A stretch of 47,269 nucleotides of DNA from Elusimicrobia bacterium GWB2_63_16 (lineage in GTDB: Bacteria > Elusimicrobiota > Elusimicrobia > Elusimicrobiales > UBA9959), in contig MGTZ01000048.1 of the NCBI GenBank assembly GCA_001799715.1, forward strand, positions 1,747-49,015, written 5' to 3'. Position numbers and translations under genes: made by a program. Every line of letters begins with the position of its first letter. Positions within the stretch are counted from its first letter, which is position 1. This document shows, one piece after another, positions 1 through 8,900 of the stretch. The notes beneath the pieces are model-generated. The model was given only the letters and a program-made list of their open reading frames with translations, was not told the DNA's origin and ran no database searches.

Positions 1-1515
1 AAGCTTGCGCGCACCGTGGGGGACGAGCTCAAGGAAGAGGCTGAAAACGCCGGCCTGACCAAGCGCCAGTTCAAGAGCCTCGGCCAGACCCAGCCCCCGG
101 CTTACGTCTACGGCTCCCATTACGACAAACCGCTGCCCGGCCCCGAGGCCGCGCCCGCCGGCGCTTTCAATCCCGAAGCCGCGTCCGAGCCCCTGCCCCA
201 GCAGGCCGGCGGCATAGTGTACGACTTCACGGTGGTCACCACCAGGCCCGCGGACGTGCAGCAGTTCAAGATCGAGGCCCGCCAGGAGCAGCCCATAGAT
301 TACAGGCCGGTCAAGCCGCCCACCTACGATATGGGCATACAGCAGGCCGCCCCCGCCCAGCAGGCCCAGCCCGCGCCCCAGGCCCAGCCTCAGTTCCAGC
401 CCGTGCAGCCCGTGACGAGCCCCGCGCCCGCTCCGGCCCAGGCGCAGCCTTTCCAGTTCCAGCCCGCGTACCAGGCGCCCGCCCAGGCTCCCACCCCTAC
501 TTTTCAGCAGGCGGCCCAGGCCCAGCCCGCCTACCAGTTCCAGCCCGGCGCCGCGGCCCGCCCCGCGCCGGCCGCCGCCCCAGAGGCGCAGATAGCCCCG
601 GCCGCTGTCGCGCCCCAGGCCGCCGCCGCTCCGGCCGCAGCGCCCGCGGACGGTCCCGATTCCCCCGATAAGACCGTACGCCTGGCCATGCCCGCGCAGA
701 AAGGCAAGCCGTCGGTGAAAGTGGACGAAAAGCCGCGCAAGAAGGGGGGCCGGACGGCTTTCCTGGCCATACTCGTGATCTTCGGCTCCATAGCCGCCGG
801 CGGCCTCGGTTACTTCTTCCTCGGGGAGGGAGTAAGCTTCTCCGAATTCTCGATGCTGAGCCTGGGCGGCAAGAAGAAGCCTTCCACCCTGCCCAGCCAG
901 CTCGATCCCCAGGCCGGCGAGGAACCCGCCGCCCAGACCGCCGCGCCCGAAGCGCAGCCCCAGGCCGAGGCCCAGCCCGCGCCCGTCCAGACGCCCGCTC
1001 AGCAGCCCGTCAACGAGAACATCAAGAAGGCCATAGACATAGTCAAGAACTACAAGCTTTCCGGCGGCCGCGGCAACATAGCCACCTGGTTCGCCAATTC
1101 CTTCCTGTCCAATACCGGCGGCGCCAACGAGGAATGGACCGCCACGCCGCTGCACGGCGACATCCTGGTGGTGCAGTACCGCCTGCTGCGGCCCAAGCAG
1201 GAGCCGCTGGTGTACCAGTTCGAGGTGGATTCGGCCAAGCAGGACATCGTGCGCGGCATCAACAACAACGCGCTTGACCTGCTGGACTTCGCCGCCAAAG
1301 AGAAGAGCGTGAGCGCCGCGCCCGCGAAAAAGGCCGCCCCCAAGCGGCCCGCGCGCAAGGCCGTCAAGCGCTCCGAGCCGGACCTGCTGCCGCTGCCCGA
1401 CGCCCCGGAGGCGGAGGCCGGAGACCAGGACCCGACCGGTTTCGAGAACCCAGGGGCCGATTCCGAACAGGTCAAATACCTGAAGGCGCAGGAATCCGAC
1501 GAGGAGCTGTTCTAG
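1..1515 (+). CDS. Pro/Ala/Gln-rich single-pass membrane protein of unknown function (5' end outside window)
   Basis: The reading frame is open from the first base, so the N-terminus lies upstream; an internal GTG at 16 is probably not the start. About the first 220 visible residues are low-complexity (PA/QP/AQAQP repeats) and likely disordered. A basic stretch (KPRKKGG) then precedes one hydrophobic segment (about 752-828) that looks like a transmembrane helix. A second Pro/Ala/Gln linker follows, then a compact domain of about 95 residues (about 1010-1300) containing IKKAIDIVKNYKLSGG and ending in NALDLLDF. The tail is again charged and low-complexity. I do not recognise the folded domain. 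It lies just upstream of pilB with a probable promoter between, so a link to the pilus is possible but unproven. Low-complexity residues are encoded by GC-rich codons like the neighbours, with no sign of transfer. Confidence 0.7.
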   Translation, partial: KLARTVGDELKEEAENAGLTKRQFKSLGQTQPPAYVYGSHYDKPLPGPEAAPAGAFNPEAASEPLPQQAGGIVYDFTVVTTRPADVQQFKIEARQEQPIDYRPVKPPTYDMGIQQAAPAQQAQPAPQAQPQFQPVQPVTSPAPAPAQAQPFQFQPAYQAPAQAPTPTFQQAAQAQPAYQFQPGAAARPAPAAAPEAQIAPAAVAPQAAAAPAAAPADGPDSPDKTVRLAMPAQKGKPSVKVDEKPRKKGGRTAFLAILVIFGSIAAGGLGYFFLGEGVSFSEFSMLSLGGKKKPSTLPSQLDPQAGEEPAAQTAAPEAQPQAEAQPAPVQTPAQQPVNENIKKAIDIVKNYKLSGGRGNIATWFANSFLSNTGGANEEWTATPLHGDILVVQYRLLRPKQEPLVYQFEVDSAKQDIVRGINNNALDLLDFAAKEKSVSAAPAKKAAPKRPARKAVKRSEPDLLPLPDAPEAEAGDQDPTGFENPGADSEQVKYLKAQESDEELF

Positions 1516-1535
1516 GGCCGTGCGCGGCATGACTC

Positions 1536-1565
1536 TTGTCAATCGGCGCCGTCTATTTATAGTAT
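1536..1565 (+). promoter_or_regulatory. Candidate sigma-70 promoter for pilBTC
   Basis: TTGTCA (1536-1541) is separated by 18 bases from TAGTAT (1560-1565) in an AT-rich patch inside otherwise GC-rich DNA, directly upstream of pilB. Judged by eye only. Confidence 0.45.
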
Positions 1566-1629
1566 TATATAGTGTCCAAGCGGGGGGGCCTGCGCCGTGG
1601 TGGCGCGGGCCTGTTCCGCTTTTCCGACT

Positions 1630-3399
1630 ATGGCAGAGAAAGGCATAGCTGTAAACATTTCAAGGCGCCTCGGGGAGATGCTTGTCTCCGCGGGCCTCAT
1701 TACGGCCGAGCAGCTGGCCGAGGTGCTGGAGATGCAGCGCACCAGCGGCGGCAAGCTGGGGCAGCTGCTGGTGCACAGGAAGTTCATAGACGAGCGCAAG
1801 CTGCTGGAGTTCCTCAGCAAGCAGTTCGGCATCGAGTTCGTGGACCTGCGCAATCTCGAGATCAAGCCGGACATCCTTAAAGTCATTCCCGAAAACATCG
1901 CCCGCCGCTACGGCCTGGTGGCCGTGGACAAGACCGAGAACAGACTGAAGGTGGCGATGGAGGACCCGCTCAACATCGTCGTCCTCGACGACCTGAAGAT
2001 GATGACGGGCTTCGACATCAAGCCGGTCTTCGGGGCCGAGTCGGACATCAACGCCGCGATAGACAAGAATTACGGGATCAAGACCTCCAAGGAAGCCCTG
2101 GATGACATCCTCCGCAAGACCGTCAACGGCACCACCGAGGTGTCGCTGGTAGAGGAGGACGCCAATAAGGGGGGCGGCGACGACCTGATCTCCCTGGAGG
2201 CTACCGGCGAGGCCGCGCCGATCGTGAAGATGGTAAACCTGATCATCTCGTCGGCCATCAAGGCCCACGCTTCGGACATCCATATAGAGCCGACCTACAA
2301 GGAGACCAAGGTCCGCTTCCGCATAGACGGCGTGCTGCACGCGCAGCCCTCGCCGCCCAAGAAATTCCACAACGCCATCGTCAGCCGCCTCAAGATCATG
2401 TCCACGCTCGACATCTCCGAGCGCCGCCTGCCGCAGGACGGCCGCACCAAGCTCAAGATAGAGGACCACGAGATAGACCTGCGCGTCTCCATCCTGCCCT
2501 GCGGCCCGGGCGAGAAGGTGGTCATGCGTATCCTGGATTCCTCCGGCCTCAAGCTGCGCCTCGAGGACCTGGGCATGGAGCCGGAGAACCTGGCCATTTT
2601 CGCCAAGTGCCTCAGGGCCCCGCACGGCATCAACCTGGTCACCGGCCCCACCGGCTCCGGCAAGTCCACCACGCTTTATTCCGCCCTCGCCACTCTCAAC
2701 GAGCCCGACGTCAACATAGTCACCATCGAGGACCCGATCGAGTACCAGCTGGAGGGCATCAACCAGGTGATGGTCAACAACGACGTCGGCCTGACCTTCG
2801 CCGCCGGCCTGCGCTCCTTCCTGCGCCAGGACCCGGACGTGATCATGGTCGGCGAGATCCGCGATTTCGAGACCATGGCCACCGCCATCAACGCGGCCAT
2901 GACCGGCCACCTGGTCTTCTCCACTCTGCACACCAACGACGCCCCCGGCGCCATCACCCGCATAGGCATGATGGGGGTGGAACCCTTCCTGACCTCCAGC
3001 ACCCTGCTGATGGTGGTGGCGCAGCGCCTGGTGCGCTGCATCTGCAAGAACTGCAAGGAAACCTACGAGGTGGCGCCCGAGCTGCTGGTCAGCCTGGGGG
3101 TGCCCAGGGCGCTCCTTGATAATAATATTAAAAATGGTAAAATTACCCTGTCCAGAGGGAAGGGGTGCGACATCTGTGCCCAGACCGGCTACAAAGGCCG
3201 TATGGGTATACACGAGATCCTAGAGGTCAACGACGTAATCAGGGCCCTGATCATAGAGAAAGCGCATACCTCCAAGATCAAGGAGGCCGCGCGCAAGAAC
3301 GGCATGATAACGCTGCGCGAATCGGCCCTCCGCAAGCTTTTTTCGGGAGCGACCACGGTGGAAGAAGTCATCCGCGTCACCGGGTCCGACGTGGATTAA
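1630..3399 (+). CDS. pilB: Type IV pilus assembly ATPase PilB (GspE family)
   Basis: This is the cytoplasmic hexameric ATPase that drives pilin polymerisation. An MshEN/GspE N-terminal domain (RRLGEMLVSAGLITAEQ onward) precedes the ATPase core. The core has Walker A GPTGSGKST (encoded near 2644-2670), the Asp-box region TIEDPIEYQ, Walker B GEIRDFETM and the His-box GHLVFSTLHTND. The zinc-binding tetracysteine motif typical of PilB/GspE is intact as CICKNC and CDICAQTGYKGR (near 3037-3195). Length of about 589 residues is normal. I chose ATG 1630 because homology begins right after it; GTG 1597 in the same frame is possible, and neither has a convincing ribosome binding site. It heads a pilB-pilT-pilC operon with gaps of 30 and 6 bases. 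No pilin gene is present in the window. Confidence 0.93.
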   Translation: MAEKGIAVNISRRLGEMLVSAGLITAEQLAEVLEMQRTSGGKLGQLLVHRKFIDERKLLEFLSKQFGIEFVDLRNLEIKPDILKVIPENIARRYGLVAVDKTENRLKVAMEDPLNIVVLDDLKMMTGFDIKPVFGAESDINAAIDKNYGIKTSKEALDDILRKTVNGTTEVSLVEEDANKGGGDDLISLEATGEAAPIVKMVNLIISSAIKAHASDIHIEPTYKETKVRFRIDGVLHAQPSPPKKFHNAIVSRLKIMSTLDISERRLPQDGRTKLKIEDHEIDLRVSILPCGPGEKVVMRILDSSGLKLRLEDLGMEPENLAIFAKCLRAPHGINLVTGPTGSGKSTTLYSALATLNEPDVNIVTIEDPIEYQLEGINQVMVNNDVGLTFAAGLRSFLRQDPDVIMVGEIRDFETMATAINAAMTGHLVFSTLHTNDAPGAITRIGMMGVEPFLTSSTLLMVVAQRLVRCICKNCKETYEVAPELLVSLGVPRALLDNNIKNGKITLSRGKGCDICAQTGYKGRMGIHEILEVNDVIRALIIEKAHTSKIKEAARKNGMITLRESALRKLFSGATTVEEVIRVTGSDVD

Positions 3400-3429
3400 A
3401 TCAGGCATTCCCTACAGGAGCACATACAA

Positions 3430-4506
3430 ATGGTAACAATGAGCGAACTGTTCATAATGATGCACGAGAAGAACGCCTCGGACATCCACATCACCGCCGG
3501 CGCCACCCCGATGCTGCGCATCGACGGCGACCTGATCCAGACCCCTTTCGAGAAGCTCACCCCCGAGATGTGCCAGACCCTGATCTTCTCGCTGATGACC
3601 GACGCCCAGCGCCAGCGCTTCGAGGCTACCAACGAGCTCGACTTCGCCTTCGGCATCAAGGGCATGGGCCGCCTGCGCATGAACGCCTACCGCCAGCGCG
3701 GCGTGGTCGGCGCGGCCATCCGCTCCATCCCGAGCAAGTACAAGACTTTCGAGGAATTGAACCTGCCCCCGGTCGTCTACGAACTGATGAAGATGACCAA
3801 GGGCCTGCTGCTCATCACCGGCCCCACGGGCTCCGGTAAATCCACTACGCTCGCCTCGATGATAGACTACCTCAACGAGCACCGCAACTACCATATCATC
3901 ACCGTCGAGGACCCGATAGAGTACGTGCACACGCACAAGAAGAGCATCGTCAACCAGCGCGAAGTGGGCGCCGACACCGAGACCTTCGGCGCCGCGCTGC
4001 GCCACGTGCTGCGCCAGGACCCCGACGTCATTCTCATCGGCGAGTTGCGCGACCTGGAGACCATCGGCGCCGCGCTGAACATCGCCGAAACCGGCCATCT
4101 GGTGTTCGCCACGCTGCACACCTCCGACGCCGCCCAGACCATCAACCTCATCATCGACGTCTTCCCGCCGCACCAGCAGGAGCAGATCCGCGTGCAGCTG
4201 TCGTTCGTGCTGCAGGGCGTGTTCGCGCAGCAGCTGCTGCCCCACGCCAGCGGCACCGGCCGCACCCTCGCCTGCGAGGTGCTCATCGCCAATTCCGCCG
4301 TCCGCAACCTCATCCGCGAGCAGAAGATCGAGCAGATCGCCACGATCATCCAGACCGGCGGCAAGTACGGCATGGTCACGATGAACCAGTCGCTCGTCGA
4401 GCTTTACAAGAAGCAGAAGATCAGCTACCAGGAAGCCGTCAACCGCTCCACCGACCCCGAAGACCTCAAGAAGCTCCTGCAGAAGTCGCTGTCGGTCACG
4501 GGTTGA
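3430..4506 (+). CDS. pilT: Type IV pilus retraction ATPase PilT
   Basis: This cytoplasmic hexameric ATPase depolymerises the pilus and powers twitching. The 358-residue length is typical. Visible motifs are the N-terminal SDIHITAG segment, AIRSIPSK, Walker A GPTGSGKST (residues about 131-139), Walker B GELRDLETI, the His-box TGHLVFATLHTSDA, and the PilT-diagnostic AVRNLIRE near the C-terminus. The tetracysteine motif of PilB is absent, as expected. The start ATG 3430 has an ACAGGAG ribosome binding site about 10 bases upstream; ATG 3439 is an alternative. It lies between pilB and pilC in one operon. Confidence 0.95.
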   Translation: MVTMSELFIMMHEKNASDIHITAGATPMLRIDGDLIQTPFEKLTPEMCQTLIFSLMTDAQRQRFEATNELDFAFGIKGMGRLRMNAYRQRGVVGAAIRSIPSKYKTFEELNLPPVVYELMKMTKGLLLITGPTGSGKSTTLASMIDYLNEHRNYHIITVEDPIEYVHTHKKSIVNQREVGADTETFGAALRHVLRQDPDVILIGELRDLETIGAALNIAETGHLVFATLHTSDAAQTINLIIDVFPPHQQEQIRVQLSFVLQGVFAQQLLPHASGTGRTLACEVLIANSAVRNLIREQKIEQIATIIQTGGKYGMVTMNQSLVELYKKQKISYQEAVNRSTDPEDLKKLLQKSLSVTG

Positions 4507-4512
4507 TGAACG

Positions 4513-5712
4513 ATGCAATTCGCCTATAAAGCCAAGGACAACAACGGCAAGCTCACCGAAGGGACGGTGGAGGCGCCGGACGAGAAGGCGGCGATCGCGC
4601 GCCTGCGCGGCCAGCGCCTCTCCGTCACCGAGATCAAGGCCGGAGGCAAAACCGGCAAGCAGGGCAAGAAGGGCGGGAAGATCGACAACAAGGACGTCGT
4701 CATCTTCTCGCGGCAGCTCTCCACGCTGGTGTCCTCCGGCGTGCCTATCGTGCAGGGCCTGACCATCCTCAGCGAGCAGGCCGAAGCCCCCAATTTCAAG
4801 CTGGTGCTCGGCGCGCTGCGCACCGACATCGAGGCCGGCCTCTCTATCGCCGACGCGATGAAGAAGCACCCGAACGCCTTCACCGAGCTGTACGTGGCCA
4901 TGATCCGCGCCGGCGAGGTCGGCGGTATCCTCGACACTATCCTCGAGCGCCTGTCCGCCTACCTGGAGGCCAACGAGGCCCTGAAGGCCAAGGTCAAGGC
5001 CGCGATGATGTACCCTATCGTCGTGTTCAGCGCCGCCGGCCTGATCACCATCTTCCTGGTCGTCTTCGTGATCCCGATCTTCAAGGACATCTTCGCCGGC
5101 TTCGGCGCCGAGCTGCCCTTCATCACGCAGATGCTGATCAACATCTCCGACTTCATGCGCTCCAAGATCCTCTATATGCTGCCCATCATCGGCGGCGCCG
5201 TGTGGGGGGTCAAGCGCTGGATGAAGACCGAGAAAGGGCAGTGGAAGGTGGACGAGATCTCCCTTAAACTGCCGGTCTTCGGCATCCTCCTCAAGAAGGT
5301 GGCCATCGCCAAGTTCAGCCGCACGCTGGGCACGCTGATCAAGTCCGGCGTGCCGATCCTGCAGGGCCTCGAGACCGTGGCCAAGACGGCCGGCAACAAG
5401 GTCATCGAGGCCGCCATCGACAACAGCCAGAAGTCCATCAAGGAGGGCGGCCGCATCTCCGACCCCCTCAAGAAGGCCAATATCTTCCCGCCGATGGTCA
5501 TCCAGATGATCAGCGTGGGCGAGGAGACCGGCGGCCTCGACAATATGCTCACCAAGATCGCCGATTTCTACGACCAGGAAGTCGACACGGCCGTGAAGGG
5601 CCTCACCTCCATGCTCGAGCCGCTGATCATGATCTTCCTGGGCGTCGTCATCGGCACCATCGTCATCGCCATGTTCATGCCGATGTTCAGCCTGGGCGAA
5701 ATGGTCGGCTAG
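4513..5712 (+). CDS. pilC: Type IV pilus inner-membrane platform protein PilC (GspF family)
   Basis: This polytopic protein couples the PilB/PilT motors to pilin movement. It has the standard 399 residues with two GspF domains: the first about 65-185, containing FSRQLSTLVSSGVPIVQGL, and the second about 265-390, containing FSRTLGTLIKSGVPILQGL. Hydrophobic segments lie at about 160-187, 215-232 and 372-395. The N-terminal MQFAYKAKDNNGKL is characteristic of the family. It starts 6 bases after pilT, and a strong terminator follows the stop, closing the operon. Isoleucine is almost always ATC here, unlike the ATA-rich giant gene downstream, which suggests higher expression. Confidence 0.94.
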   Translation: MQFAYKAKDNNGKLTEGTVEAPDEKAAIARLRGQRLSVTEIKAGGKTGKQGKKGGKIDNKDVVIFSRQLSTLVSSGVPIVQGLTILSEQAEAPNFKLVLGALRTDIEAGLSIADAMKKHPNAFTELYVAMIRAGEVGGILDTILERLSAYLEANEALKAKVKAAMMYPIVVFSAAGLITIFLVVFVIPIFKDIFAGFGAELPFITQMLINISDFMRSKILYMLPIIGGAVWGVKRWMKTEKGQWKVDEISLKLPVFGILLKKVAIAKFSRTLGTLIKSGVPILQGLETVAKTAGNKVIEAAIDNSQKSIKEGGRISDPLKKANIFPPMVIQMISVGEETGGLDNMLTKIADFYDQEVDTAVKGLTSMLEPLIMIFLGVVIGTIVIAMFMPMFSLGEMVG

Positions 5713-5730
5713 CGCCGCCGCCCGAGAAAA

Positions 5731-5757
5731 AGCCCGGCCCTCGCCGGGCTTTTTTAT
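5731..5757 (+). terminator. Rho-independent terminator after pilC
   Basis: A perfect 8-bp stem (AGCCCGGC / GCCGGGCT) with a 4-base loop at 5731-5750 is followed by a run of T, 18 bases after the pilC stop. Confidence 0.9.
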
Positions 5758-5939
5758 TTTCCCGCCGGGGCGGCATATCAAGAGCGGTCCCCTATTTGTT
5801 ATCATTTAGACCGCGCCGGCCTTTGTCCGCCAGCGCTCCGGGGGAAAGGGGGGACAATACGCAACAGCTCTTCCTCTTTCCCGCAACACAAATCCAGAAA
5901 CGGCGATAATCGCGGCCGGCGATCGCCGGATAGAGGTAA

Positions 5940-8900
5940 ATGATGCACAACTCCTTTAGGGTACTCCTTGCCTTCCTCGTTTTCTCTTTACCCCTCGACC
6001 TGGCCGCCGCGCCCCACGATTACACCGATCCGTTCTCCAAGTTCCAGACCGCCGTTAAAGCGGTCAAGGTCCTGCCCGACGGGGCGGGGCAATGGAAGTC
6101 CCTCGCCGCCGGCCTGGCGGCGGACCCGCTCTTCGCTTCGCTCGGCCTCGACAAGCTCTCCTACACCGGGGGCAACCAGCTCGCCTACGATTTCGACCTG
6201 CGGCTGGGCGAGATAGACCTGGACCTCAAGGGGACGCTCACTTTCGACGCGTCCGCTGCCGACGGGCAACCCGTAGCCACTCTGACCTCCGCGGCCCAGT
6301 CCCGCACCGCGGCCGACCTGGTGGACATAGGCGCCCTGCACGCCACCTCCGCCAGCCTGGAAGCCGCCATCTATAAGGAAGGCGGCGCTTACAAGATCTA
6401 CGCCCGCGTCATCCCGAGGTTCACCAATTACAACAAGCCGCCGTTGCCCTCCCTGCTGCTGTCCAAGGGTAAAGGCGGCCTGGACTATACCGTGATCGGC
6501 GGCAACCTGGCGCTGAAGGATATCTTCCCTTTCGCGGCGCAGGTCCCGCTCTACAAGCAGTTCGCCTTCGAGAGCCTCTCCAAGAGCGGCACCGCGCTGA
6601 CGGTCAAAGGCACGGTCGGCGGCCGCGCCGTGACGGCTGCCGGCGACACCGTGAAGGACACGCTGTTCGTTACCGGCGACGGGCTCACCGCCGCCGATTT
6701 CTACCCTGAAACCGCGGCCCTGCCCCTGCTCAATGGTTTCGCTTTCGACAGTTTCTCCCTGACCGCCGCCGGCGAGGCCGTGAACGGCCGGCTGAACGGC
6801 AAGAAAATCTCCGTCTCCCGCGGAGCCGACAAGAAATCCTTCGCCGTGACCGGCGACGATATCAAGCTGGAGGATTTTATTCCCGCCGCCTCCCAGGTGC
6901 CCTGCGTGAACGCCCTGGCCGTGGACAGCGTGCTGGGTTCCGACACCGAGCTGGCTATCGCCGGCAAGGTCAACGGCAAGCCCGTGGCCGTCTCCGGTTC
7001 CCTGGCGGACAACAAAGTGGAAATGACCGGCCCCGGCCTGAGCCTGCCCTCCTGCATCCCGCTGTCGCTCAACCTGCCCTTCCTTAAACTCTTCAGCTTC
7101 GGCGGCCTGTTCCATTGGCCGGACCGGCTGGAAGTGGACGGCACGGTGAACGGCAAGGACGTCAGGGTGGTGTGGATCTTCGCCCCGAACACCGTCACCG
7201 TGACCGGCGAGAGTATAAAGCTCGGGGACATCCTCCCCGCGGCCGCCAAGGAGCCCATGCTGGAAAGTTTCTCTTTCCTGAGCCTGGAATACTCCAAGGC
7301 CGCTCTCAAAGTGAGCGGCAAGGTCAGCGGAAAAGCCATGACCGTGACGCAGGACAACGCATCCAAGACCTTCACGGTCTCCGGCGCCGGCCTGACCCTG
7401 GCGGATTTCATCCCCGAAACCGCGGGCATAACCTACCTGCGCAGGTTCGACCTGAACCTGGTGCGGCAGCGCCCCGGCGGCGTGCTGGTGGCCGGCGACG
7501 TGGCCGGCAAGGCCGTAACGGTGGAGAGCGACAGGACCGCCGGTTCTTTCACGGTGACCGGCGACGGGCTGAAACTGGCCGACTTCGTGCCTGAGGCCGC
7601 GCAGATAACTTTCCTCGACGCTTTCGCGCTCGACGGCGTGCGCAGTACTCCCGACGAGTTCGTGGTGACCGGCAGGATCAACAATAAGGCCGTGTCGGTG
7701 GACGACCACCTCACCAGCAATATCTTCACTGTGACCGGCGCCGGCCTGAAACTCCAGGACTTTTTCACGGAGAGCAAGGACGTGCCCGCGCTCAACAACT
7801 TCGCTTTCGAAAGCCTGACCCATACCGCCGACGGGGTGACCGTCACCGGCAAGGTGAACGGCAAGGCCGTCCTGGTCGCCCGCGCCGCCGGGGCCGATAC
7901 TTTTACGGTCAAGGGTGACGCCCTGAAGCTGGCGGACTTCGTGCCCGCCGCGGCCAAGGTGTCTTATCTGGGTAATTTCGCCTTCCTCTCGCTGGTCTGG
8001 CACCCCGGCAACCTCGAAGTGGCCGGCACCGTGAACGCGAAGAACGTCACGGTCACGCTCGACAAAGAGGCCAAAACCTACACCGCCTCCGGCTCGGGGC
8101 TGCAGCTGGCGGACTTCGTGCCCGAGGCGGCCAAACTGCCCTACCTCGCCCGTTTCGACCTGACCAAGGTGCAGGAGCGTCCCGACGGCGTGCTGGTGGC
8201 CGGCGACGTGGACGGCAAGGCCGTGAGCGTGGACTATAACAGGACCGCGGCCTCTTTCAGAGTGACCGGCGACGGCCTGCAGTTGAAGGATTTCGTCCCG
8301 CAGGCGGCCGGGGTAAGTTATCTCGACAACTTCAAATTCGAAGGCCTGCTTTATTCGGCCGCCGGCATAGAAGTGACCGGCCGCGTGAACGACAAGGCCG
8401 TGACGGTGAAGAAGGCCCTGGGCGCCCCGGACTTTTCAGTCACCGGCGACAGCCTGAAACTGGCGGACTTCGTCCCCGGCACCGAGCAGGTGCCCTGCGT
8501 GAACGACTTTGCGCTGGACCGTGTGTGGAGGTCGGAGGCCGAGCTCGGCATAGCCGGCAAGGTGAACGGCAAAGCCGTTTCCATCTCCGATTCTTTCGCC
8601 GACAACAGGGTGGAAATGAGCGGCCCCGGCCTGAGCCTGCCGGCCTGCCTGCCGCTGTCGCTCAATCTGCCTTTCCTCAATCTTTTCAGCTTCGGCAGCC
8701 TGTTCCATTGGCCCGACCGCCTGGAAGTGGACGGCACGCTGAACGGCAAGGACGTGAAACTGGTCTGGATCTTCGCCCCGAACACCGTCACGGTGACCGG
8801 CGACAGCCTGAAGCTGGCCGACGCTATCCCCGACGCCGCCCGGGTGCCTTTCCTCAACGGCTTCGCTTTCCTCGAGCTGGATTATTCCAAAGACCAGTTG

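Noticed and set aside
3412-5805. Long minus-strand open frame antisense to pilT and pilC
   Set aside because: The plus strand encodes unmistakable PilT and PilC. The antisense translation is compositional (Asp/His/Gly/Leu-rich) and without recognisable motifs.
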